Shown: positions 17,255-25,579 of the stretch, piece by piece
Position numbering within the stretch: position 1 is the stretch's first letter
How the letters are laid out: the number at the start of each line of letters is the position of its first letter
Assembly: GCF_033441515.1 (NCBI RefSeq)
Contig: NZ_JAWQJT010000001.1
Coordinates: 992,001 to 1,056,000, forward strand
Source of the DNA: Amycolatopsis solani
GTDB taxonomy: Bacteria > Actinomycetota > Actinomycetes > Mycobacteriales > Pseudonocardiaceae
Reading direction: 5' to 3'
Length of the DNA: 64,000 bases
Notes under the pieces: model-generated
The model's input: the letters and a program-made list of their open reading frames with translations, nothing else
What the model was told of the DNA's origin: nothing
Databases searched by the model: none
Program-made: the position numbers and the translations under genes

Positions 17255-17604
17255 TGCCGGTCGAGATGAGCCGGGAGCGGTTCGAGGAACTGGTCTCGGA
17301 AGCGCTGGACGAGGTGCCGCCCGAGTTCGCGCGGGCGATGGACAACGTCGTCGTGCTCGTCGAGGAGTTCAACGACGAGGCGCCGGACATCCTCGGGATC
17401 TACCACGGGGTCGCGCTGACCGAGCGGACGTCGTCGTACGGCGGGGTGCTGCCCGACCGGATCTCGATCTACCGGCAGCCGATCCTCTCGATGTGCGAGG
17501 ACGAGGACGAAGTCGTCGAAGAAGTCCTGATCACGGTCGTGCACGAGCTGGGCCACCACTTCGGCATCGACGACGCCCGCCTGCACGAACTCGGCTGGGG
17601 CTGA
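17254..17604 (+). CDS. Zincin-like metallopeptidase (PF06262 type)
   Basis: A 116-residue minimal zinc peptidase. VVHELGHHFGIDDARLHELG carries the HExxH zinc site with a downstream acidic/His residue; the N-terminal part (MSRERFEELVSEALDEVPPE) is the usual helix of this actinobacterial family. Substrates are unknown; the partner gene suggests an envelope or division link. Start ATG 17254 overlaps the upstream TGA by one base, so translation is coupled. Confidence 0.88.
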   Translation: MPVEMSRERFEELVSEALDEVPPEFARAMDNVVVLVEEFNDEAPDILGIYHGVALTERTSSYGGVLPDRISIYRQPILSMCEDEDEVVEEVLITVVHELGHHFGIDDARLHELGWG

Positions 17605-17692
17605 GCCCGCAATGTGACCCCTGTGGGCTGACTGCGCGCTTATCCTGTTACCCGAAGTCATTGGGTGACTGCGATAAGTGCTGGGGGCCCCG

Positions 17693-18931
17693 ATGGACAA
17701 CGCACCGAGCCTCCCGTGGTTGCTGACGTCGAGCGCGGCTTCCAACCTCGGCGACGGCATCGGCAAGGTGGCGCTGCCCCTGCTGGCCACGACCCTCACC
17801 CACGACCCGGTGCTCATCGCCGGGCTGTCCGCCACCCAGTTCCTGCCGTGGCTGCTGTTCGCCGCCGTCGCCGGTGCGCTGGTCGACCGGATCGACCGGC
17901 GGCGCGCGATGGTCGTCGCGAACGCCGCCCGCGCGGCCGCGGTCGGCGTGCTGGCCGTGCTGGTCGCCTCCGGCGGGATGACGATCTGGCTGGTCTACCT
18001 GACCGCGCTGGTCATCGGGACGGCCGAGACGATCGCGGACAGCGCGGCGAACGCGCTGGTACCGGCGGTCGTCGGCGGTGGCTCGCTCGACGGGGCCAAC
18101 AGCAAGCTGCAGGCCTGCGAAATCGTCGGCCAGACGTTCCTCGGCGGCCCGATCGGGAGCCTGGCCTTCGCGCTCTTCGCCGCCTTCCCGTTCATCCTCA
18201 ACTCCGCGGGCTTCGCGATCGCGGCCGCGGTGCTGCTCGGGCTGGCCGGCACCTACCGCGGGCAGGGCGAGAACCGGCCGCCGGCGAAGCTCCGCGCCGA
18301 GCTGGCCGACGGCCTGCACTGGCTGCGCGGGCACGCGCTGCTGCGGCGGCTGGTCGTCGTCGCCGGTCTGCTCAGCCTGGTCAGCGAGCTCGCGCAGGCG
18401 CAGCTGGTGCTGTACGCGCTCGACGACCTCCACCTGTCGGACGCGGCCTTCGGGTTCTTCGCGTTCGTCGGCGGGATCGGCGGCCTGATCGGCGCGGGCG
18501 TCGCACCGCGGCTGGTCCGCGCGGCCGGGCGCCACGCGGTCGTCGTCGGCGGGGTCGTCTGCTGCGGCGCCGGCTTCGGCGGGATGGGCCTGGTCCGCTC
18601 GCCGGTCGCCGGAGCCGCGCTGTTCGGCCTCTTCGCGGCCGCGGTGGTCGCGGTGAACGTCGTGCTCGCGACCGCGCGGCACACGCTGGTGCCCGGCGAG
18701 CTGCTCGGCCGGGTGCTCGGGGTGTGGCGCACGGTCGTCTGGGGCGCGATCCCGGTCGGCGCCCTGCTCGGCGGGGTGCTGACCGACGCGCTCGGGTCGG
18801 CCGCGCGGACGTTCGCGGTGTCCGGCGTGGCCATGCTGGCGATCGCCGCGTTCGCGTTCGGCGCGCTGCGGCGGTTCCCGCTCGGTGACGAATCGGACTC
18901 AGCCACGGCGCTGATGCACCAGGATCCGTGA
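17693..18931 (+). CDS. MFS transporter (EntS/TetV-like exporter)
   Basis: Major facilitator protein of 412 residues with about 12 hydrophobic segments. The loop after segment 2 carries GALVDRIDRRRAMVV, the variant of the MFS A-motif seen in macrolide/siderophore exporters; GDGIGKVALPLLA near the N-terminus is also typical. The substrate is not evident. ATG 17693 has GGGGG upstream; an in-frame start 15 bases earlier is possible. The promoter region 17639-17678 contains an imperfect dyad, CTTATC/GATAAG with ACCC/GGGT inside, which may be an operator. Confidence 0.82.
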   Translation: MDNAPSLPWLLTSSAASNLGDGIGKVALPLLATTLTHDPVLIAGLSATQFLPWLLFAAVAGALVDRIDRRRAMVVANAARAAAVGVLAVLVASGGMTIWLVYLTALVIGTAETIADSAANALVPAVVGGGSLDGANSKLQACEIVGQTFLGGPIGSLAFALFAAFPFILNSAGFAIAAAVLLGLAGTYRGQGENRPPAKLRAELADGLHWLRGHALLRRLVVVAGLLSLVSELAQAQLVLYALDDLHLSDAAFGFFAFVGGIGGLIGAGVAPRLVRAAGRHAVVVGGVVCCGAGFGGMGLVRSPVAGAALFGLFAAAVVAVNVVLATARHTLVPGELLGRVLGVWRTVVWGAIPVGALLGGVLTDALGSAARTFAVSGVAMLAIAAFAFGALRRFPLGDESDSATALMHQDP

Positions 18932-18976
18932 ATGTGAGCTGGAATAGCTCCTCACCCAGGTGGTGAGGAGGCGACC

Positions 18977-19456
18977 ATGCGCACCGTTGACCCGGGCACC
19001 GGCACCGACGCCGGCCCCGACTTCGACGAGTCACCGGCCGGGTCCGGCGAGCCCGCCGCACCGCAGCCGTCACGCCGGCTGCTGGTGCTCTGCGCGGTCG
19101 CCGGGTTCGTGCTGGGCGGCAGCGTGCTCGGACTGCTGTGGGGGCTGTCCGGGGTGCACGCCGGCGCGCTCGACGACGCCGTCGCGGCGTGCCAGGCGCT
19201 CGACCGGGTGGGCGAGCTGCCCGACACGAGCCGCGACGCGCAGCCGTCGCTGACGCCCGGCCTCAGCGCGGAACGGCTGCAGCGCATGACGGCGGCCCGC
19301 GCTCTTTCGTCGGCCGCGGCGCAGGTCAACGCCAACTACCAGCCGCTGGCCGACCACATCGACGGCGTCAGCCGGATGGTGCTCAGCCTGCACTTCAACG
19401 ACATCTCCGGACAGCGGCACCTCGTCGAAGCGAAAGAGATCTGCGGCCGCATTTAG
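18977..19456 (+). CDS. Unknown single-pass membrane protein
   Basis: Not recognised. The 159-residue product has an acidic, disordered N-terminus, one membrane segment (LLVLCAVAGFVLGGSVLGLL) and a helical outside domain (DDAVAACQALDRVGEL ... MTAARALSSAAAQVNANYQPLADHI) with two cysteines that could pair. ATG 18977 follows GAGGAGG with five bases between. It is 45 bp downstream of the MFS gene on the same strand and shares four bases at its stop with the convergent DUF4232 gene. A sensor or envelope role is possible; nothing supports a specific one. Confidence 0.72.
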   Translation: MRTVDPGTGTDAGPDFDESPAGSGEPAAPQPSRRLLVLCAVAGFVLGGSVLGLLWGLSGVHAGALDDAVAACQALDRVGELPDTSRDAQPSLTPGLSAERLQRMTAARALSSAAAQVNANYQPLADHIDGVSRMVLSLHFNDISGQRHLVEAKEICGRI

Positions 19457-20097
19457 GCCGGGTGGACCGTCTTCACCGCGAGCTGGTTGCCGGGGATCTT
19501 CGTGCTGGCGCAGGCCGTGGTCTCGTCCGGCACGAAGTTCGACGCCGTCTCCTGCGGCAGGTAGATCCGCAGGCCCTTCACCGGCGTCGGCTGGCAGGTG
19601 CCGGAGTCGAAGTTCCGCACGTTGACGAACTGGATGTCGGCGACCGCGGTCTGACCCGGGTTGAGCTTGACGGCGTTGCCCTTGGTGCCTTCGCGGAAGG
19701 CGTCCTTGCCGACCTGGTGCCCGTCCGCCCCCGCCACGTAGGACACGCCGGGGAACCCCTGGATGGTGCACGGCTTCGCGCTGGAGTTGGTGATGAGCAG
19801 CGGCCGGTACACCGAGCCGGCGCCGGCGTCGCCCTGGCCGAGCGCGAGCTTGACGTCGCCGGCCTTGCAGAGCCCGTTGTCCGCGGGCGCGGCGGCGGGC
19901 GCCGAGGAAGCCGGCGTCGAGCTACTGGGGCTGGGCGTGGCCGTACTGGCGGTGGTGGAGGTCGGCGACGCCGAGGTCGACGGCGTCGAGCTGCTCGCCG
20001 CGGGCGTGGCCCCGCCGCCCCCGCAGGCGGACAACGCGAAAACGCCTGCCGAAGCCGCGACCACCGGGAACAACCGTGAAAGCTTCGTCCGAACCAT
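19453..20097 (-). CDS. DUF4232 lipoprotein
   Basis: Exported lipoprotein of 214 residues. The signal peptide ends in LSACGGGG, a lipobox; a 45-residue Ser/Thr/Pro linker follows; the C-terminal domain (LCKAGDVKLALGQGDAGAGS...YRPLLITNSSAKPCTIQGFPGVSYV, ... LNPGQTAVADIQFV) matches DUF4232, a beta-sandwich of unknown role in actinobacteria. Four cysteines after the lipobox are spaced as two disulfides. ATG 20097 has GGGAGG eight bases upstream. Confidence 0.85.
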   Translation of the reverse strand: MVRTKLSRLFPVVAASAGVFALSACGGGGATPAASSSTPSTSASPTSTTASTATPSPSSSTPASSAPAAAPADNGLCKAGDVKLALGQGDAGAGSVYRPLLITNSSAKPCTIQGFPGVSYVAGADGHQVGKDAFREGTKGNAVKLNPGQTAVADIQFVNVRNFDSGTCQPTPVKGLRIYLPQETASNFVPDETTACASTKIPGNQLAVKTVHPA

Positions 20098-20220
20098 GTC
20101 TATCGCCTCCCTGGTGTGGTGCTACTGGGTAGACGTACGGATCTCCGGCAGGTTGGTTCGCACCGTTAATTCCCCACCAAACGTTTCTTAAACGTGACGG
20201 GATCACACTTTAGTGGCGAT

Positions 20221-20838
20221 TCAGAGCGGGGTGTCGACCCAGGTCAGGCAGTGCCACACCCCGTCCGGCCGGGCGTCCAGCTCGACGAGACCGGTGTTCG
20301 GGATCAGCGCCGCGTTGGCGACGTCGGCGTGGACGTTCGGCGCCAGCCACTCGCCGGTCAGCCGGATCGCACCGCCGTGGCTGACCAGCGCGACCACGCC
20401 GTCCGGGTCGGCCTGCTCGTGCTTGGCCCGCAGCGCGCCGACCGCGTCGAGCATCCGGGTGCGCACGCTGGTGCCGCTCTCGCCGCCGGGCAGCGACGGC
20501 GCCAGCTCGCCGAGCGTCCAGCGCCGGACCGTCTCCATGTAGACGCGGATCGACTCGCGGTCGGTCGCGCCCTCCAGGTCGCCCGCGACGACCTCGTGCA
20601 CGCCGTCGACGACCTGCACGTCCAGGCCGAAGCGGGCGGCCAGCGGCGCCGCGGTCTGCTGGGCGCGGGTCGCCTGCGACGCGTAGACCGCGACCAGCGG
20701 CTCGCCCTCGAGCCGCACCGCGAGGTCGGCGGCCTGGCGACGGCCGAGCTCGGTCAGCGGCGGGCCGGGCAGGGCGGTGTCGAGCGCGCCGCGGACGTTC
20801 CCGTCGGTCTGCCCGTGGCGGATGAGCAGCAGCCTCAC
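20221..20838 (-). CDS. Histidine phosphatase (phosphoglycerate mutase-like)
   Basis: A 205-residue protein with the phosphohistidine motif LLIRHGQTDGN at the N-terminus, the second catalytic motif VVALVSHGGAIR near 150 and the acid in DGVHEVVAGDLEG. Such proteins act as broad phosphatases on sugar phosphates or nucleotides rather than as true mutases. GTG 20838 overlaps the TGA of pheA (GTGA), so it is coupled to phenylalanine synthesis; a link such as a missing phosphatase step is unproven. Confidence 0.87.
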   Translation of the reverse strand: MRLLLIRHGQTDGNVRGALDTALPGPPLTELGRRQAADLAVRLEGEPLVAVYASQATRAQQTAAPLAARFGLDVQVVDGVHEVVAGDLEGATDRESIRVYMETVRRWTLGELAPSLPGGESGTSVRTRMLDAVGALRAKHEQADPDGVVALVSHGGAIRLTGEWLAPNVHADVANAALIPNTGLVELDARPDGVWHCLTWVDTPL

Positions 20839-21743
20839 GCGAGCTTCCCCTTGCGGACCGCCTCGGCCCACACCGCCGCGTCCACGAAGTCGTCGTTGCC
20901 GGCGCCGTCCTCGATCGTGGAGCGGATGCCGTCGGCACGCGGGTGCGAGCCGAGGAACCGCAGGTTGCGGCAGTGCCGGCGCAACGCCGTCAGCGCGTCG
21001 AGGATCCGCGGCTCGGCCACGTGGCCCTCGAAGTCGATGAAGAAGCGGTACTCGCCGAAGTTGCTGCGCGTCGGCCGGGCGTCGAGCCGGGTCAGGTTGA
21101 TCCCGCGGTCGGCCAGCGCGGTGAGCAGCTCGGCGAGCGTGCCGGTGCGGTTGACGGCCGCGGCGACCACCGACGTCCGGTCCGCACCCGTCGGCTCCGG
21201 CAGCGCGCCCGGCGGGCGGACCAGCAGGAACCGCGTCGCGGCGTCGCTGACGTCGGCGACCTCGGTGGCCAGCACGTCGAGGTCGTAGTGCTCGACCGCG
21301 ACCGGGGCGCAGACCGCCGCGTCGAACTCGCCCTCCAGCACGCCGACCGCGGCGGCGGACGTCGACGACGACGCCACCGGGTGCGCGCCGGGGAGGTTCG
21401 TTTCGAGCCACTCGCGGACCTGGCCCAGCGCGTGCGGGTGGCTCGCGACGGTCTTGATCTCGCCGCCCCCGCGCCGGGTCAGCACGCTGAAGTGGATCGG
21501 CAGGATGGCTTCGGCGACGGCGACCAGCGGGGTCGACTCGCTGAGCGCGTCGAGCGTGGCGGGCACGACGCCTTCGACCGAGTTCTCGATCGGCACGCAG
21601 GCGGCGTCCGCCCCGCCGTCCCGGACGGTCGTCAGCGCCTGCCGGACGGTCTCGACCGGAATCAGTTCTTCGCCGGCGGCGAGCACCCGCGCGGCCTGTT
21701 CGGTGAAGGTCCCCCGGGGGCCGAAGTATGCGATCCGTGACAC
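20835..21743 (-). CDS. pheA: Prephenate dehydratase
   Basis: Monofunctional enzyme making phenylpyruvate from prephenate in phenylalanine synthesis. The catalytic part spans about 1-185: RIAYFGPRGTFTEQAA, the VPIENSVEGVV segment and the TRF motif in DAATRFLLV. A C-terminal ACT domain (VNRTGTLAELLTALADRGIN and LDARP, equivalent to the ESRP loop) gives feedback control by phenylalanine. GTG 21743 is chosen because TAACCT lies seven bases upstream and MSRIAYFGP is the family N-terminus; the frame is open 39 bases farther. Confidence 0.95.
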   Translation of the reverse strand: MSRIAYFGPRGTFTEQAARVLAAGEELIPVETVRQALTTVRDGGADAACVPIENSVEGVVPATLDALSESTPLVAVAEAILPIHFSVLTRRGGGEIKTVASHPHALGQVREWLETNLPGAHPVASSSTSAAAVGVLEGEFDAAVCAPVAVEHYDLDVLATEVADVSDAATRFLLVRPPGALPEPTGADRTSVVAAAVNRTGTLAELLTALADRGINLTRLDARPTRSNFGEYRFFIDFEGHVAEPRILDALTALRRHCRNLRFLGSHPRADGIRSTIEDGAGNDDFVDAAVWAEAVRKGKLA

Positions 21744-21800
21744 AGAAGCCAGGTTACGGGGGTCCGGGGTGGCGACTTTCACTCGGACAGCCGGTACGCG

Positions 21801-21827
21801 ACCCGGTTACGCCGGGTGGCGTTTTTT
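21801..21827 (+). terminator. Intrinsic terminator-like hairpin with T6 ahead of macro-domain gene
   Basis: ACCCGG (21801-21806), a 5-base loop, CCGGGT (21812-21817) and then TTTTTT (21822-21827). On the plus strand this looks like a small Rho-independent terminator. No plus-strand gene ends before it, so it may stop stray transcripts antisense to pheA or act in the leader of the macro-domain gene. Confidence 0.45.
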
Positions 21828-21842
21828 GCGATGCTGGAACCC

Positions 21843-22463
21843 GTGACCGCCGACTCCGGCACGCACACCGGCCGCGGGGACGCACACCCGCCGGTCTCCT
21901 CTCGGACCCCCGAGCTGGTGCTGTGCGCCGTCGATGAACCACTCGCCACCGCGTGGACCGCCGCCGCCGAAAAGCTGGCGGGTCGGGTCCGGGTGTACCG
22001 CGGGTCGGTGCTGGACGTCGTCGCGCAGGCCGTGGTCAGCCCGGCCAACTCCTACGGCTGGATGCGCGGCGGCATCGACGCGGTCTACGCGCGGGCGTTC
22101 CCCGGTGTGGAGCAGCACGTCCGCAGCGCCGTCCTGGCCTTCCACGGCGGCGAGCTGCCGATCGGCGAGGCCGTGGTCGTGCCGACCGGCGAGGTCCAGC
22201 CGGCCTGGCTGATCAGCGCGCCGACCATGCGCGAGCCCGGCGAGCTGCTGCCCGCCGACACCGTCCACCCCTACCTCGCCGCCCGCGCGGTGTTCGTCCA
22301 GTGGCGCGACGGGCAGCTCGACCACGGGCCGGTGCGCGAGCACGTCGACACGATCGCGATGCCGGGCCTGGGCACCGGTGTCGGCGGCGTCAGCCCGGCG
22401 ACGTGCGCCCGTCAGGTCGCGGCCGCGTGGGACGAGGTCTTCGGGAACCGTTACCCGCGGTAA
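21843..22463 (+). CDS. Macro-domain protein
   Basis: About 206 residues with a macro domain, which binds or hydrolyses ADP-ribose and its derivatives. Family motifs are VVSPANSYGWMRGGIDAVYA (ligand loop with Asn and the GG-D pattern), GEAVVVPTG, and the C-terminal AMPGLGTGVGGVSP. The first 40 residues are less conserved. The start is uncertain: GTG 21843 or ATG 21831; neither has a good ribosome site. It diverges from pheA and ends in a CCCCTGA/TCAGGGG hairpin. Possible roles are ADP-ribose-1''-phosphate removal or reversal of ADP-ribosylation; no ADP-ribosyltransferase gene is nearby. Confidence 0.83.
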   Translation: MTADSGTHTGRGDAHPPVSSRTPELVLCAVDEPLATAWTAAAEKLAGRVRVYRGSVLDVVAQAVVSPANSYGWMRGGIDAVYARAFPGVEQHVRSAVLAFHGGELPIGEAVVVPTGEVQPAWLISAPTMREPGELLPADTVHPYLAARAVFVQWRDGQLDHGPVREHVDTIAMPGLGTGVGGVSPATCARQVAAAWDEVFGNRYPR

Positions 22464-22480
22464 CCCCTGAAAGTCAGGGG
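22464..22480 (+). terminator. Short hairpin after macro-domain gene
   Basis: CCCCTGA, a 3-base loop, TCAGGGG directly follow the stop codon. No T-run; probably a weak terminator. Confidence 0.45.
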
Positions 22481-22577
22481 GTGGACTACATCACAGCGCG
22501 TTCACCCGTCGTAAGCCCTACCGTTAATCACGCAGGTGAACGTGCGCCAGTGCAGGCGACGGCCGGAGGAGTGTGCG

Positions 22578-23510
22578 ATGACCCGGGTCCGCGAACTCAG
22601 CCCGTATGTCGAGCTGCACCGGGAACAATGGAAAGAACTGCGGAGTTCGACGCCGCTGCCGCTGACCGCGGCCGAGTTGCTGCGGCTGCGCGGGCTCGGC
22701 GAGCAGGTCGACCTGGCCGAGGTCGCCGACGTCTACCTGCCACTCTCCCGCCTGATCAACCTGCAGGTCGCCGCGCGCCAGCGGCTCTACGAAGCGACCA
22801 CGACGTTCCTCGGTGACGACTCCCGCGGCACGAAGGTCCCGTTCGTGATCGGCATCGCGGGCAGCGTGGCGGTCGGCAAGTCGACCACCGCCCGCATCCT
22901 GCGCACGCTGCTCGCCCGCTGGCCGGACCACCCCCGCGTCGACCTGGTCACCACCGACGGCTTCCTGTACCCGCGCGCCGAGCTGATGCGCCGCGGGATC
23001 ATGCACCGCAAGGGCTTCCCGGAGAGCTACGACCGGCGCGCGCTGCTGCGGTTCGTCACCGACGTCAAGTCCGGGGCCGAGCGCGTCGCCGCGCCGGTGT
23101 ACTCGCACCTGGCCTACGACATCCTGCCCGGCCAGGAGCAGGTCGTGCAGCAGCCGGACATCCTCATCGTCGAAGGCCTGAACGTGCTGCAGCCGGGGCC
23201 GCGGCTGATGGTGTCCGACCTGTTCGACTTCTCGATCTACGTCGACGCGCACACCGGCGACATCGAGCGCTGGTACATCGAGCGGTTCCTGGAGCTGCGG
23301 CACACGGCGTTCGCGGACCCGGCGTCGCACTTCCACCACTTCGCCGGCCTGCCGGACGACGAGGCCCGCGCCGAGGCGAAGCACCTGTGGCGCTCGATCA
23401 ACGAGCCGAACCTGATGGAGAACATCAAGCCGACCCGCCCGCGGGCGACGCTGGTGCTGCGCAAGGACTGCGATCACGCGATCAACCGCGTCCGCCTGCG
23501 CAAGCTCTGA
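22578..23510 (+). CDS. coaA: Type I pantothenate kinase
   Basis: First committed enzyme of coenzyme A synthesis, phosphorylating pantothenate. P-loop [17 protein letters not shown] lies near residue 95; [20 protein letters not shown] and KGFPESYD follow; VEGLNVLQ near 210 and [13 protein letters not shown] are further family motifs. Length 310 is typical of actinobacterial CoaA. ATG 22578 has GGAGGAG six bases upstream. It stands alone between the macro-domain gene and a perfect hairpin. Confidence 0.97.
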   Translation: MTRVRELSPYVELHREQWKELRSSTPLPLTAAELLRLRGLGEQVDLAEVADVYLPLSRLINLQVAARQRLYEATTTFLGDDSRGTKVPFVIGIAGSVAVGKSTTARILRTLLARWPDHPRVDLVTTDGFLYPRAELMRRGIMHRKGFPESYDRRALLRFVTDVKSGAERVAAPVYSHLAYDILPGQEQVVQQPDILIVEGLNVLQPGPRLMVSDLFDFSIYVDAHTGDIERWYIERFLELRHTAFADPASHFHHFAGLPDDEARAEAKHLWRSINEPNLMENIKPTRPRATLVLRKDCDHAINRVRLRKL

Positions 23511-23515
23511 CCCCC

Positions 23516-23561
23516 CTCGTGAGTGGTAAGTCGGGTTAGAACCCGACTTACCACTCACGAG
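23516..23561. terminator. 22-bp perfect inverted repeat after coaA
   Basis: Arms 23516-23537 and 23540-23561 pair perfectly over 22 bp with a 2-base centre, starting five bases after the coaA stop. No T-run. Its placement and style match the element at 6281-6337, so both probably end transcription. Confidence 0.7.
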
Positions 23562-23727
23562 CTCTGTCACCCACACGCGCACCATCCCCACGCTGAGCCC
23601 CCGAACACCGGCCGATCGGCCGAGCGGGGGCACCGAGGCCTAACCGGTTGGCCGATACCGGACGCCCGTTCGGAAAGCGACCCTGAAGAAGTCAGGAAAA
23701 CCGCTCTGAGCTGGGGAGGAGGCCACG

Positions 23728-23880
23728 ATGTTTTCGATGATCCTCACCTGGGTCGGTGCGTTGCTCGGTCTGGTCTTGCTGATCGCGATGGCCGCCGGAA
23801 CGTTCGTCGTGGACTTCGACGACCGGCTGCAGGAGCGCCGCAGCAAGAAGCCCGCCGAACCGGCGGGCCCCCTGCCGTAG
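23728..23880 (+). CDS. Small single-pass membrane protein (50 residues)
   Basis: A short gene with a very good ribosome site, GGGGAGGAGG five bases before ATG 23728. The product MFSMILTWVGALLGLVLLIA... has one membrane segment over residues 2-28, then an acidic turn (VDFDDRLQERRSKK) and a proline-rich end. Codon use is GC-rich at third positions as in real genes here. Function unknown. The 166 bp between the coaA hairpin and this gene hold a perfect 14-bp palindrome, CGGCCGATCGGCCG, at 23609-23622 that may be a control site. It ends three bases before the convergent gene. Confidence 0.65.
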   Translation: MFSMILTWVGALLGLVLLIAMAAGTFVVDFDDRLQERRSKKPAEPAGPLP

Positions 23881-23883
23881 CCC

Positions 23884-25392
23884 TCAGAGCTCCGCCAGCG
23901 CCTCGAGGTAGGCGTCGGCGTCGTATTCGAGGCTTTCGCCGTCGACCAAACTGCCTTCCAGCGCGTCGATCAGCTGCTCGAAGATCTCGTCGCGGTCGAG
24001 CTCGCCTTCCTGCAGGCGCTCGACGGCCGGCCAGACCTCGGCGGGCTCGTCGTCCCACAGCTGGTCGACGATGGTCGCGCGCAGGATCAGCCGCTGCTCT
24101 TCCTCGTCCTCGTCGGCTTCGGCGATGACGAGCGCCCGGCGCTGCTCGGGGTCGGTGGGGTCGAGGTCGACCTCTTCGTCGTCGATCTCCGTGGTCAGCG
24201 ACGGCACGGCGAACATCCGGCGCTCGAGCGCGTCGGCCAGTTCGCTCGGCGACAGGTCGCCGACGCCGCTGAAGTAGCGCTCCAGCGGGGAGTCGTCCTC
24301 GTCGGCGTACTCGCTGAGGTAGTCGGCGACGGCCTCGTCGAGAGCGGCGACGGCGGTCTCGGTCAGCCCGGCCCGCTCCCCCGACCACTGCACCCAGGCC
24401 AGCACGACCGGCTCGACGGCTTCCTCGTGGTCCGCGTCGAGTTCGTACTCCTCGCCGAGCAGGCCCTCGAGGAACCGCGCCACCTTCTCCGGGCCGACGC
24501 GCAGCGGGTTCGCCGGGTCGGTGCGCAGGCCGTGCTCCAGCAGCAGGCGGCCGATCGCGCGGGCGGCGTCGGCGTCCTCCCCGCTCGCCGCGACGAACTG
24601 CTCGACGACCGCGGCCCGCTCGGGTTCGGACCAGGCGGCCACCTCGGCCACCAGCGCGGGTTCCGGCAGCGCGCGGCACCAGGTCAGCGCGACCGCGTGG
24701 AAGCGGGCGTAGTCCTCGCTGACGTCGGCGTCTTCGAGGTGGTCGGTGGCGGCGAGGCCGTCCGCGATCAGGCGGTGCGCCTCGGCGGGCTCGACCGCTT
24801 CGAAGACGACCAGCTCCGGGTCCGCTTCGGCCTGCTCGCGCATTTCGCCGAGGACGTCGGCGGGCTGGTCGATCACGACGAGGTCCCGCACCCGGCCGCC
24901 CTCGGTGAAGTCGAGGAGCGCGAGCAGGCCGTACGCCTGGTCGCCGTGGGAGAAGACGCAGAGCAGGGACGACTCGTCGCCGTAGACGTCACCGGTCCGC
25001 CAGCACTCGCCGGCCGTGACCCGGCCGAGGTCGGCGGCCCAGGACGGCACGGGGATGCCCCGGCCGAGGACGACCTGCAGCCCGTCTCCGGCGGCCTTGC
25101 GCTCGACGTCAGTCTCGGCGACGACCTCCAGCGCGGCCAGCAGCGCGGCGGCACCCGGGGTGATCTTGCGTTGCGCGAAGCCGATCAGCTCCAGGCCGAG
25201 CGACTCTTCGCCGTCCTCGACGGGCACGCCGTGGAACTGGCCGAGCACCTCGGAGGCGAGCAGCTCGACGTCGACCGGCGCGGGCTCGGCACCCAGCGCC
25301 GAGAAGTCGTTCAGGACGTCCTTGAACAAGCCGGTCACGCTGTGGGTGACGGGCTGCGGCTGCCTCTTGCGGGCACGACTGACCGGGCTCAT
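23884..25392 (-). CDS. Unknown acidic actinobacterial protein
   Basis: Not recognised. The 502-residue product is strongly acidic (for example DEEVDLDPTDPEQRR and EADEDEEEQRL), soluble, and largely helical, with a basic N-terminus (MSPVSRARKRQPQPV). No catalytic motif is visible. ATG 25392 is likely; there is no clear ribosome site. It converges with the small membrane gene (three bases apart) and lies 187 bp from the next gene of the same strand; that gap holds only GC-rich sequence with no site I can name. Confidence 0.75.
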   Translation of the reverse strand: MSPVSRARKRQPQPVTHSVTGLFKDVLNDFSALGAEPAPVDVELLASEVLGQFHGVPVEDGEESLGLELIGFAQRKITPGAAALLAALEVVAETDVERKAAGDGLQVVLGRGIPVPSWAADLGRVTAGECWRTGDVYGDESSLLCVFSHGDQAYGLLALLDFTEGGRVRDLVVIDQPADVLGEMREQAEADPELVVFEAVEPAEAHRLIADGLAATDHLEDADVSEDYARFHAVALTWCRALPEPALVAEVAAWSEPERAAVVEQFVAASGEDADAARAIGRLLLEHGLRTDPANPLRVGPEKVARFLEGLLGEEYELDADHEEAVEPVVLAWVQWSGERAGLTETAVAALDEAVADYLSEYADEDDSPLERYFSGVGDLSPSELADALERRMFAVPSLTTEIDDEEVDLDPTDPEQRRALVIAEADEDEEEQRLILRATIVDQLWDDEPAEVWPAVERLQEGELDRDEIFEQLIDALEGSLVDGESLEYDADAYLEALAEL

Positions 25393-25579
25393 ACGACCAT
25401 GTTTTCACCTACCCGCGAGCCGGTCGCGGTGGCCCTGGCGCGGGTCCCGGTCGCGTGCCCGGCGGGGAGGCGCCGAGCGGGGGCGACGGGACAGGGCCAC
25501 CGCGACGTCGCTGGCCAGGGCGTCGCCACCTCGGCAGGCTCGCGGTGTCCCGGTGCACGTGCACACCGGTTCATTCCGG

